Origin: Bacteroidota bacterium
GTDB lineage: Bacteria > Bacteroidota > Bacteroidia > Flavobacteriales > Flavobacteriaceae
Direction of reading: 5' to 3'
Length of the DNA: 20,304 bases
Assembly (NCBI GenBank): GCA_022601215.1
Contig: JAHZIZ010000235.1
Span: 1-20,304 of the forward strand
Shown here: positions 1 through 7,391 of the stretch, piece by piece
Numbering within the stretch: position 1 is the first letter of the stretch
Layout: every line of letters starts with the position of its first letter
Notes under the pieces: generated by a model
Told to the model about the DNA's origin: nothing
Seen by the model: only the letters and a program-made list of their open reading frames with translations
Databases searched by the model: none
Made by a program: the position numbers and the translations under genes

Positions 1-198
1 AGTACCATTGAGGATCAATTAAAGTTGATGTACGAAGCAGTAAAGACACTAAATGATATTGATAAAGCATTAGTTTTTCTTTATCTAGAAAATAAAAATT
101 ATAGGGAAATTTCGGCAACCTTAGGGATTACTGAAGTGAATGCAAGAGTTAAAATGAATAGAATTAAAGATAAATTAAGAACTATATTGAACCCCTAA
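1..198 (+). CDS. ECF-type RNA polymerase sigma factor, C-terminal end (5' partial)
   Basis: The reading frame is open from the first base to a TAA at 196-198 and encodes the last 65 residues of a protein that starts left of the window. The C-terminal part reads like sigma-70 region 4: a helix, then a helix-turn-helix beginning NYREISATLGIT and continuing into VKMNRIKDKLR, the pattern that contacts the -35 element in ECF sigma factors. The usual arginine-rich RARKKL ending is replaced by NRIKDKL. Regions 1-3 are not visible, so the ECF subgroup cannot be assigned. The next gene begins 4 bases after the stop on the same strand, which points to co-transcription and possibly to a sigma/membrane-partner pair. 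Family is likely; regulon unknown. Confidence 0.85.
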   Translation, partial: STIEDQLKLMYEAVKTLNDIDKALVFLYLENKNYREISATLGITEVNARVKMNRIKDKLRTILNP

Positions 199-202
199 TA
201 TT

Positions 203-835
203 ATGGATCAATTAGAAGCATTAAAAAAAGAATGGCAAGCAGCGGAGCATGTATTTCCGAAGCTTACGGCAAAGGATATCTATCCTATGCTGCTTAAAAA
301 ATCCTCATCCGTTTTAAAGTGGATTGTGGTAATCAGCTTGGCCGAACTAGCGTTCTGGACCATACTGGCCTTCTTTATTCCAGAATCCAGCAAAGACTTT
401 AACTCTGAAATGGGGCTACAAACAGTATTTACATGGATCAATGTGATCAACTACATTATTGTCTTTGTCTTCATCTATCTATTTTACAGGAATTACCAAA
501 AGATTCAGGTTACTCAGACGATTAAAAACCTGATGAAACATATTCTAGAAGCGCGAAAAACAGTACATTATTTTGTCTACTATAATATTGGACTAGCTGC
601 TTTAATGCTTATTGGCATTAACTTATACTACTCTTTTAACAAAGAAAAATTAAGTACTATTCTAAATAGCAATGATACCTTTGGCGCTTTACCTCCTGAA
701 ACTTTTATCAACGTAAACATCGTGGTAGGAATAGCAGTAATAGGAGGGCTCATATTATTCTACTGGCTACTTTATGGGTTGCTTTTAAGAAGATTAAAGC
801 GTAACTATAAAGAGTTAAAAAAGATAGAAGTCTAA
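203..835 (+). CDS. four-helix membrane protein, likely partner of the upstream sigma factor
   Basis: This 210-residue protein has a charged cytoplasmic-looking N-terminus (about residues 1-36) and four hydrophobic segments at roughly 37-59, 74-96, 120-143 and 171-197, ending in a basic tail. No enzymatic motif was seen. It starts 4 bases after the sigma factor stop, so the two are probably translated from one message. Membrane proteins encoded just after ECF sigma factors are often anti-sigma factors, but no ZAS-type HxxxCxxC motif is present, so the anti-sigma role is inference only. Homologues in Bacteroidota have sometimes carried a beta-carotene monooxygenase name; nothing in the sequence supports that. 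It ends 2 bases before the stop of the convergent acyltransferase gene. Confidence 0.8.
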   Translation: MDQLEALKKEWQAAEHVFPKLTAKDIYPMLLKKSSSVLKWIVVISLAELAFWTILAFFIPESSKDFNSEMGLQTVFTWINVINYIIVFVFIYLFYRNYQKIQVTQTIKNLMKHILEARKTVHYFVYYNIGLAALMLIGINLYYSFNKEKLSTILNSNDTFGALPPETFINVNIVVGIAVIGGLILFYWLLYGLLLRRLKRNYKELKKIEV

Positions 836-837
836 CA

Positions 838-1641
838 CTAATATCTCCAGTTACGGGTTTCGTTTAATTCTTCCTCTTTTTGAAGTTCCGCTTGAGGAAT
901 CACTTTTAAAAATGACGGATGTTGCTCGATGGCAAATTCTAATTTTTCAACGATAGCATCTACGGAATCATTTTCGTAATCTATTTCTAACGGCGCCTTA
1001 ATTTCCATGGACTGAAGAATTCCTCTTTTTTTAATTCGTAGCCCTTTTCTATCGAAAGAACGTCTAAATCCATCTATTACAATGGGAACAACTATAGGCT
1101 TGTTTCTTTTAATAATGTGAGCCGTTCCTCTTCGAATTGGTTTCCATGGTCGCGTGGTTCCTTGAGGAAAGGTTATCACCCATCCATCATTTAGTGCCGT
1201 TGCAATACTACTCACATCGCTCATTTTCACCTGTCTATTTACATCTTTCCCTTCGGCTCTCCACGTCCTCTCTATACTCACAGATCCAGCATACGCTAAA
1301 ATTTTTGGTAGTAAGCCGGATTGCATAGTTTCCTTAGCTGCTACAAAATATAAATTGAGTTTAGGGTTCCATAAATAACCGATGTTTTTGATACTGTCTA
1401 CCCTTCCACTTAAACTTGCATTAAATACGTGAAACATTGAAACCACATCGGCAAAATAGGTTTGATGATTGGATACGAATAATACATTGGTATCGGGAAG
1501 ATTTTTTATGATTTCACTACCCTCTATCTGAAGTTGATTAAAACCTTTAAATCGGCGATGAGTCATGGCTCCAAGAATACGGATTAACCATTTCTTTAAA
1601 AATAAAATATGTCCAAAAGGGTTTTGCTTAAATAGCCCCAT
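838..1641 (-). CDS. PlsC-like 1-acylglycerol-phosphate acyltransferase family protein
   Basis: This 267-residue protein belongs to the lysophospholipid acyltransferase (PlsC/LPLAT) superfamily, which transfers an acyl chain from acyl-CoA or acyl-ACP at the inner membrane during lipid synthesis. Block I reads SNHQTYFADV at about residues 57-66, so the catalytic His is followed by five residues before Asp instead of the usual HX4D. Block III reads FPQGTTRPW in place of FPEGTR, with Gln for the conserved Glu. The later RRGTAHII and PIVVPIVI segments match the block IV region. The deviations make the exact substrate uncertain; glycolipid or ornithine-lipid acylation is also possible. It lies 80 bases downstream of the NUDIX gene on the same strand and may be in one transcript with it. 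Confidence 0.85.
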   Translation of the reverse strand: MGLFKQNPFGHILFLKKWLIRILGAMTHRRFKGFNQLQIEGSEIIKNLPDTNVLFVSNHQTYFADVVSMFHVFNASLSGRVDSIKNIGYLWNPKLNLYFVAAKETMQSGLLPKILAYAGSVSIERTWRAEGKDVNRQVKMSDVSSIATALNDGWVITFPQGTTRPWKPIRRGTAHIIKRNKPIVVPIVIDGFRRSFDRKGLRIKKRGILQSMEIKAPLEIDYENDSVDAIVEKLEFAIEQHPSFLKVIPQAELQKEEELNETRNWRY

Positions 1642-1721
1642 AAATAAATGTTGTTAGCAATCTGTCTCCTACCAGTATGGAAGTTTACAAAACGGGTGGT
1701 AAAGATACTAAAAAAGCCTTC

Positions 1722-2363
1722 TTAGCATAGCTTCTGTAAGATTTCGCGTACTTCATTGAGCATCATAGCAGTAGCACCCCATACTATATGCCCTTGTAAT
1801 TGAAAGGCAGGAACATTGATCTCCTTTGCATAACTTGTCGTTAAGACTTTACTCACTTTTACTCTTTTATCCAAGAATTCATCCAACGGTACTTCAATGA
1901 GTGCTTCAACCTCCTCTTCCTGCGGGATAAAGGTCGGGGTTTCTTTGGCAATACCCAGGTAAGGTTGTACAAAAAAATTGCTTGGCGGAATATAAATTTC
2001 CGTCAATTCTTTAAGCACCTCTATATTTTGATGAGGAACACCTACCTCTTCTTCCGTTTCACGAAGCGCAGTTTCCATAGGAGAGGCATCTTCCGGTTCC
2101 GCTTTTCCTCCCGGAAACCCAACTTGAGCAGAATGTACTCCCTTATAGGTCTTTCTTAAAATAAGAATTAGTTTTGTTTGAGATTGCTCATCAGGATAAA
2201 ACAAGCACATTACTGCTGCTTTCTTAGCATCATTTATTGCTTTTGCCTGTTTTTTTAACTCCAATATTCGTTCAATAGGCGCCATTTTTAGATGGAAGGC
2301 TTCGCCAGGAAGCTCCAAATTATCTATTTTTACAATCTTTGATTTAAATTCTGAAAACTCCAT
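1722..2363 (-). CDS. NUDIX hydrolase, CoA pyrophosphatase (NudL/UPF0035) type
   Basis: A 213-residue NUDIX protein. The segment HSAQVGFPGGKAEPED followed by ALRETEEEVGV is the NUDIX box preceded by the HxGQVxFPGG signature of the NudL/UPF0035 group, which cleaves the pyrophosphate of coenzyme A or its derivatives using Mg2+ or Mn2+ held by the Glu residues of REXXEE. Two extra residues between the glycine motif and RE are usual for this group. Length fits the family. The start codon is 2 bases from the start of the divergent cyclophilin gene, so its promoter must sit inside that gene or the start is further in: Met27 (2285) is an alternative, and the family domain begins after it. Confidence 0.9.
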   Translation of the reverse strand: MEFSEFKSKIVKIDNLELPGEAFHLKMAPIERILELKKQAKAINDAKKAAVMCLFYPDEQSQTKLILILRKTYKGVHSAQVGFPGGKAEPEDASPMETALRETEEEVGVPHQNIEVLKELTEIYIPPSNFFVQPYLGIAKETPTFIPQEEEVEALIEVPLDEFLDKRVKVSKVLTTSYAKEINVPAFQLQGHIVWGATAMMLNEVREILQKLC

Positions 2364-2365
2364 TA

Positions 2366-3073
2366 ATGAGAATTGCTTTTGTACTTATTTGCCTAATGGC
2401 TCTTCTTTCAAGCTGTGAAGATAAAAAAAAGCCAATCCAATCTAAGATAGAAACTTCCAAAGAAACGGTAAAGGATAGTATACCTTCCATAACACCTTCA
2501 GAAAAAAAAGAAATCTATCCTAAAATTACGGAGGAAAATGTCATCACTTTCTTAACCGATTATGGACAGCAAAACCGTGAAACTAAAGTCAAAATAAACA
2601 CACAACACGGTGAAATTCTCATTGATCTTTTTGAAGACACTCCCCTGCACAGAGCCAACTTCATTTATTTGGTCAAGCAACGTTACTTTGAAAATACATT
2701 CTTTCATCGAGTAGTACCCAATTTTATCATTCAAGGGGGAAATAGTGATTTGCGATCTACACAGAAAAAACGAGCACAACTAGGAAAAGACTATCTCTTG
2801 CCGGCAGAATTAGCTAACAACAGAAAGCACATTTATGGTACGATCTCTGGCGCAAAGGAATATCGAGAAAATCCAGACAAACGTACCGCTCCTTATGAAT
2901 TCTTCATCTTTTTGGGGCCACAATCATCAACAGCCCACCTCAATGGTAACTATACCATCTTTGGGAAAGTGACAAAAGGAATGGATGTGGTAGAGACTAT
3001 TGCCAACTTAGACCACGACGAAGGAGGTTGGCCGCTTCAAAATGTGTATATATCTGCTGAAGTGCTGGATTAG
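2366..3073 (+). CDS. cyclophilin-type peptidyl-prolyl isomerase, lipoprotein
   Basis: A 235-residue lipoprotein with a cyclophilin domain. Residues 1-17 form a signal peptide ending in the lipobox LLSSC, so Cys17 should be lipidated and the enzyme anchored in the envelope; this fixes the start. A Lys/Ser/Glu-rich linker runs to about residue 75. The cyclophilin fold follows, with the catalytic FHRVVPNFIIQGG segment holding the active-site Arg. The usual SQFFI motif is changed to YEFFIF, and the Trp position of the WLDGKxxVFG motif is His (AHLNGNYTIFG), so the active site is partly non-standard. A loose -7 match (AATCTTTG, 2334-2341) inside the divergent gene could drive it. The stop overlaps the stop of the convergent TRIC gene by 3 bases. 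Confidence 0.9.
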   Translation: MRIAFVLICLMALLSSCEDKKKPIQSKIETSKETVKDSIPSITPSEKKEIYPKITEENVITFLTDYGQQNRETKVKINTQHGEILIDLFEDTPLHRANFIYLVKQRYFENTFFHRVVPNFIIQGGNSDLRSTQKKRAQLGKDYLLPAELANNRKHIYGTISGAKEYRENPDKRTAPYEFFIFLGPQSSTAHLNGNYTIFGKVTKGMDVVETIANLDHDEGGWPLQNVYISAEVLD

Positions 3074-3687
3074 GACTCCTTTTCATTCTTATAAAGACTA
3101 GGAAGCGATAATTTAAAAGTCACGGCCAACAATCGCACAGAAATCACAATTGTACCTGCAAGAATAATAACTACATCTTGTGATAAGGTTGTTTCAAGTA
3201 ATAAAAAATAGGTCACTCCTCCTAGAATACAAGCTGTTGCATAAATTTCTTTTCTAAAAATAATAGGAATCTCATTACATAAAATATCACGAATAACCCC
3301 ACCAAAGCAGGCAGACATAGTCCCTAATGCAATGCAAATTAACGCTGGAAAATCTGCTTCTATGCCTTTTTCTACTCCCACTACAGTATATAAAGCAATA
3401 CCAATGGTATCGAATAGAAACAACGATTTTCGTACGTAATTCAGTTTTCTTCTAAAGGCTATAGCCAATATGGTAGCACCAACAATGACATAGACGAACG
3501 TTAAATCCCGCATCCATGTAATATCCGCATCGATTAAAATATCTCGTAGTGTTCCTCCTCCAACGGCAGTTACAAAAGCAATGATAAAAATACCGAAGAT
3601 ATCCAACCGCTTTTTCATAGCTGTTAGTGAGCCAGAAATGGCAAAAGCAATGGTTCCTAAAATATCTATGATCAAAAATAAACTCAC
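3070..3687 (-). CDS. trimeric intracellular cation (TRIC/UPF0126, YicG-like) channel family protein
   Basis: A 205-residue integral membrane protein made of two homologous halves of three helices each. The halves carry the paired glycine/Arg-Asp motifs GGGTLRD (about residues 43-49) and FGGVIRD (about 128-134) that define the UPF0126 family, whose structurally studied members form trimeric potassium-permeable channels. The extended first helix begins right at the start. The start is GTG at 3687: it overlaps the TGA of the upstream RDD gene (GTGA, 4 bases), and the next Met would remove the first membrane helix. The overlap indicates translational coupling to RDD. Whether it conducts ions in this organism is not known. 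Confidence 0.9.
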   Translation of the reverse strand: MSLFLIIDILGTIAFAISGSLTAMKKRLDIFGIFIIAFVTAVGGGTLRDILIDADITWMRDLTFVYVIVGATILAIAFRRKLNYVRKSLFLFDTIGIALYTVVGVEKGIEADFPALICIALGTMSACFGGVIRDILCNEIPIIFRKEIYATACILGGVTYFLLLETTLSQDVVIILAGTIVISVRLLAVTFKLSLPSLYKNEKES

Positions 3688-4403
3688 ATTTCCTGGGTGT
3701 AAAAATTATAATCCTTCAATACAACATCAATAAATTCAATGTCATTTCTGTGCTTTTTTTCTTTAATTTCAGCCACTTCCATGATCTTATTCCTCAATTT
3801 TATCAATGTAGGATAATCTCTTGTAGTTTTTGCAGCGGTAAAGGTATCCTTTATTATTCTAGCATCATTATCAGATAGCTTAATAACGCTTGGATATGTG
3901 GGGATATATCCAGCCTTTAAATTTTCCAAAATAGTATGACTCATATTTACAGTATCTTTAATGGAAACGACTGCAGTTCCTGCGGCAATATCACCAATAC
4001 GTTGCGATTGTTTATTAAATATCATCACAAAAAAACCTAACCCCAAGACATATACATCAACAATTCTAAAAAACCAGCGAATTACAAAATCACTCAAAGA
4101 CGTTTGGTAACCATCAATTTTAACCACCTTTATTTTCATCACTTTCTTTCCAAGGGTTTGTCCATCCAACAATAATTCAAGGCTTAAGGTGTAAAAAATC
4201 ACGGGCAAACTAAATAAGGTATTGAGTCCAATTTGTGACCATTCGTCCATATTGTCAAAAATCCCAAAGAAAGAACTCAAAATAGTGAGGTACCCCATCT
4301 TAATAGCCCAGTCAATAATAAACGCGAGCAAACGTTCTCCAACTTCGGCAGCCTTGTAGGAAATTTTCACATTTTGGGTAGTGTTAATTTGTAACTCTGC
4401 CAT
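3684..4403 (-). CDS. RDD family membrane protein
   Basis: A 239-residue RDD family protein. The N-terminal half holds the RDD domain: the Arg/Asp signature appears in VGERLLAFIIDWAIKMGYL (about residues 22-40), followed by helices near 65-90 and 120-140 and the GDIAAGTAVV motif near 148-157. The C-terminal ~90 residues are a soluble charged region. I chose ATG at 4403 (MAELQINTTQ) over an in-frame ATG at 4454, because the longer form would add 17 atypical residues and overlap the divergent SpoIIM-like gene. RDD proteins are common partners of the SpoIIM/DUF4129/DUF4350/MoxR/DUF58 set that starts 24 bases away on the other strand; here RDD is divergent and coupled to the TRIC gene. Molecular function is unknown. 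Confidence 0.9.
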   Translation of the reverse strand: MAELQINTTQNVKISYKAAEVGERLLAFIIDWAIKMGYLTILSSFFGIFDNMDEWSQIGLNTLFSLPVIFYTLSLELLLDGQTLGKKVMKIKVVKIDGYQTSLSDFVIRWFFRIVDVYVLGLGFFVMIFNKQSQRIGDIAAGTAVVSIKDTVNMSHTILENLKAGYIPTYPSVIKLSDNDARIIKDTFTAAKTTRDYPTLIKLRNKIMEVAEIKEKKHRNDIEFIDVVLKDYNFYTQEM

Positions 4404-4427
4404 ATTATTTTTTAATTTAACAACTGT

Positions 4428-5438
4428 ATGAGAGAAGTTGCATTTATTAAGCAAAATAAAGAAAAATGGTTAAGCTTTGAAAAAGCAATTTTCAATGACA
4501 ACTTTAAAGACTCAGACGAACTTGCTTCAGATTATATCCAAATCATAAACGATTTATCCTACGCGCAAACCTATTACCCTAAAAGCAAGATAGTTGGATA
4601 TTTAAACCAACTAGCAGCCAAGGCATTTCAGAAAATATACAAGACGAAAAAACAAGACACCAACCGATTTATACGATTTTGGAAAAGTGAAGTTCCGTTG
4701 ATCATGTACGAATACAGAAAGTATGTCTACATCGCTTTTGCCCTTTTTACCTTATTTACAGCAATTGGTGCTATTTCTGCGGCTAATGACGGAGAGTTTG
4801 TACGATCTATACTTGGTGATGAGTATGTAAATATGACACTGGAGAATATAGAAGCTGGAGATCCCGTAGCAGTCTATAAAAGTGGAAGCAACTGGGGAAG
4901 TTTTATTGGAATTACCATTAACAACCTTCGGGTTGGACTCATCGCTTTCATTTTAGGTGTATTTGGAGGTATTGGTACAGTATGGATTCTATTTAAGAAT
5001 TGCATCATGCTCGGCTCTTTTCAATATTTCTTCTATGAAAAAGAAGTTCTTTGGGAAAGTGTACGCGGAATATGGATTCATGGAGCTATGGAAATTTTTG
5101 CGATCGTTATTGAAGCCGCTGCTGGTCTCGTTCTTGGCGCTAGTATTCTTTTCCCAGGAACATATTCAAGATTGGAGTCGTTTAAACGAGGTGTGAAAAC
5201 CGGAGTGAAAATTTTAATTAGCACGTTTCCCTTTACATTTTCCGCGGGCTTCCTAGAAGGTTTCGTGACGCGATACTCCAACATGATGCCCAACTGGCTT
5301 TCTGTAGGTATCATATTAGGAACCCTAGGCATTATAAGTTACTACTATTTACTATATCCCTTCAAAGTTTATAAGAAAACACAATCAGCAATCACGCCAC
5401 AATCAACACCAACATCCCTAACCTTACACGCCATATGA
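4428..5438 (+). CDS. SpoIIM-like (stage II sporulation protein M family) membrane protein
   Basis: A 336-residue membrane protein, first gene of the MoxR operon. A soluble N-terminal helical region (1-95) precedes hydrophobic segments at about 98-118, 163-190, 215-243, 262-280 and 292-315. The WIHGAMEIFAIVI and AAAGLVLGASILFPG segments are the hallmark of the SpoIIM family. In Bacillus, SpoIIM belongs to a peptidoglycan-remodelling complex; this organism shows no other sign of sporulation, and the family is widespread in non-sporulating bacteria next to RDD and MoxR genes. It ends in ATATGA, overlapping the next start by 4 bases (ATGA). The promoter must lie in the 24-base gap to the RDD gene or inside RDD. 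Confidence 0.92.
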   Translation: MREVAFIKQNKEKWLSFEKAIFNDNFKDSDELASDYIQIINDLSYAQTYYPKSKIVGYLNQLAAKAFQKIYKTKKQDTNRFIRFWKSEVPLIMYEYRKYVYIAFALFTLFTAIGAISAANDGEFVRSILGDEYVNMTLENIEAGDPVAVYKSGSNWGSFIGITINNLRVGLIAFILGVFGGIGTVWILFKNCIMLGSFQYFFYEKEVLWESVRGIWIHGAMEIFAIVIEAAAGLVLGASILFPGTYSRLESFKRGVKTGVKILISTFPFTFSAGFLEGFVTRYSNMMPNWLSVGIILGTLGIISYYYLLYPFKVYKKTQSAITPQSTPTSLTLHAI

Positions 5439-6181
5439 GAAGAATCTATTGGTCACTTCTCTCTCTGTTTGGACTTTTCCTGCTTCTAAAAAGCGGTCCT
5501 ATCTCTGCTCAAGTTACTTCTTGGGAGCCTCAAAATGAAATTCGTTTTGAAGAAGATTTTAAGGAACGATATGATGGAGATCGTTACGATTACGAAGGAA
5601 AAAAAGTTGTGAAAACCACAAAAGGAGGCAATGGCGATTATAATAAATACAAAACAAAAGAAGAAAATCCAGATATCAAGGAAGTTAATAATGAAACAGA
5701 AGTAGATACTCCCAATCTAGGATTTAACTTTGTCAATTGGCTTTTTGTATTTATGCTTATCGCAGCAGTTTTTTATCTGGCATATATTGTTTTAAATGAA
5801 GGTGGAAGTGGAATATTCAACTTTAGAGGTAATCAAAGAATTGGTGAGGACTCTGACGAAATCAATTCAGAAAACATTGAAGCTACGGATCTTAACACGC
5901 TCATCAAAAAAGCAGAAAAAGAAGGAGATTATCGTCTGGCCATCCGTTATAATTACTTACTTATTCTCCAAATACTAAGTCTTAAAAATTTCATCAAATT
6001 TGAAGATGATAAGACAAATGGCGAATATTATAATGAAATACAAGAGCAGCCTTTTAGTGAAAGTTTCGCTTACACATCGTACTTGTATAATTATGTTTGG
6101 TATGGAGAATTTTTAATAGACACCAACCAATACAACAAAGCTAAAACAGATTTTGATCATTTAATTCAGAAAGTAGGATGA
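5435..6181 (+). CDS. DUF4129 domain membrane protein
   Basis: A 248-residue protein with a signal peptide (about 1-25, ending ISAQ), an acidic/Lys-rich segment expected outside the cytoplasm (26-97), one membrane helix (about 98-121), and a cytoplasmic C-terminal part carrying the DUF4129 signature: LIKKAEKEGDYRLAIRYNYLL near 155-175, then YVWYGEF near the end. DUF4129 is often the C-terminal domain of TgpA-like transglutaminases; no transglutaminase domain is present here. The alpha-helical C-terminal domain resembles a protein-binding platform and could meet the MoxR ATPase or DUF58 protein (inference). Start and stop overlap both neighbours by 4 bases. Confidence 0.88.
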   Translation: MRRIYWSLLSLFGLFLLLKSGPISAQVTSWEPQNEIRFEEDFKERYDGDRYDYEGKKVVKTTKGGNGDYNKYKTKEENPDIKEVNNETEVDTPNLGFNFVNWLFVFMLIAAVFYLAYIVLNEGGSGIFNFRGNQRIGEDSDEINSENIEATDLNTLIKKAEKEGDYRLAIRYNYLLILQILSLKNFIKFEDDKTNGEYYNEIQEQPFSESFAYTSYLYNYVWYGEFLIDTNQYNKAKTDFDHLIQKVG

Positions 6182-7389
6182 TGAAAAAAATCTACATACC
6201 CATCTTGATAATTCTTGGGCTCATCATTGCCCTTGCATTAACGGTAAAGGTCACACGTACCATAGATTGGGAAGAATCTTTTAATGAAAAGAGCAATAAA
6301 CCGTATGGAGTAAGTATTATTTATAAGGAGCTAGAGCGATTATTTGAAGATAGCAAAGTACGAACCTTATACCACATGCCTGACTCCTATTTTTATGCGA
6401 ATTCTGAAGGGGGTTATGGAGATCATATTGCCGAAGGGGTTTATATGAAAATTGGAAATAGCACAAGCTTAGATTTTGAATCCATCGATGAACTGTTGCT
6501 TTTTGCCGAAAGAGGTAACACCGTATTTATCTCCGACTACTACATTCCGTCTTATCTCACAGATTCGCTCAAAGTAGACATTGACTACCTGCTCAATGAA
6601 AATGACAGTATCTCCGAACTGTCCTTTAAACATGCAAGTTTACAAGATAGAAATACACGTATCGACAGAAACGAGGGCGATTTTTATTTTGGCAATTTCG
6701 ACAATGAAACTCAACAGGTTTTAGGGTATATGGATAACGGTGATCGCCAACCCAACTTTTTAAAGGTTCCTTATTATGAGGGTACTTTTTACTTGCACCT
6801 TCAACCCAAAATTTTCACTAATTATAACATCTTAAAAGAGGATCGATTTCGCTATGTAGAAGGAGTTCTCTCATACCTCCCTTCCAAAGACATCTATTTC
6901 GATTCCTACCTAAAATACCAAACTCCTTATGACGGTGCTGAAGCAGAGCAATCGTCAGAGTTAGGCTGGTTTTTAGAGCAAACGGCATTTCGTTGGGCCT
7001 GGTATATAGCATTGCTTCTTAGCCTATTATTTATCATCTTCAATGCAAAGCGTAGACAGCGCATAGTTGCCATTATAAAACCCCTTCAGAATACAACCGT
7101 TGCCTTTGTTAAGACCATCTCAAATTTGTATTTTGAAACCCAAGATCATCACAATCTTGTTGATAAAAAAATTACCTATTTCCTTGAAAAAATACGAAGC
7201 GATTTTAATTTGAATACCTCTGTGTTAGATGAGGAGTTTATTGAACGACTTAGCGCGAAGTCAGGAAAGAAGGAAGCTAATGTTGCCATTCTTATCAATT
7301 ACATTAAATGGTTACAGAGTAAAGAGCACAATAGTGAGACCAGTCTCATTAAATTAAATAAGTTTATAGAAGAATTTCATTCACGTTAA
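6178..7389 (+). CDS. DUF4350 domain membrane protein
   Basis: A 403-residue protein with an N-terminal membrane helix (about 5-23), a large extracytoplasmic domain (about 25-268) containing the DUF4350 segment PYGVSIIYKELERLF, a second helix (about 272-290) followed by a basic stop-transfer sequence NAKRRQR, and a ~110-residue cytoplasmic C-terminal domain rich in helices. The extracytoplasmic part resembles the GATase/ABC-auxiliary-like folds assigned to DUF4350. Two ATG codons lie in a row (6178 and 6181); the first overlaps the upstream stop as ATGATGA. It probably presents an outer domain to the envelope and an inner tail to the cytoplasmic MoxR/DUF58 pair (inference). Confidence 0.88.
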   Translation: MMKKIYIPILIILGLIIALALTVKVTRTIDWEESFNEKSNKPYGVSIIYKELERLFEDSKVRTLYHMPDSYFYANSEGGYGDHIAEGVYMKIGNSTSLDFESIDELLLFAERGNTVFISDYYIPSYLTDSLKVDIDYLLNENDSISELSFKHASLQDRNTRIDRNEGDFYFGNFDNETQQVLGYMDNGDRQPNFLKVPYYEGTFYLHLQPKIFTNYNILKEDRFRYVEGVLSYLPSKDIYFDSYLKYQTPYDGAEAEQSSELGWFLEQTAFRWAWYIALLLSLLFIIFNAKRRQRIVAIIKPLQNTTVAFVKTISNLYFETQDHHNLVDKKITYFLEKIRSDFNLNTSVLDEEFIERLSAKSGKKEANVAILINYIKWLQSKEHNSETSLIKLNKFIEEFHSR

Positions 7390-7391
7390 TT

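Noticed and set aside
203..835. Beta-carotene monooxygenase, a name used for some similar proteins
   Set aside because: No iron-binding His pattern or beta-propeller signature; the protein is only four membrane helices with charged ends.
1137..1328. Plus-strand frame opposite the acyltransferase gene
   Set aside because: It is antisense to a well-supported family gene, has no recognisable domain and no ribosome site; the same applies to the other antisense frames in the window.
4404..4454. Longer RDD form starting at 4454
   Set aside because: It would overlap the SpoIIM-like gene start, and the extra residues do not look like the family N-terminus; ATG 4403 fits.
4428..5438. Sporulation role suggested by the SpoIIM name
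   Set aside because: The family is common in non-sporulating bacteria and no other sporulation gene is present.
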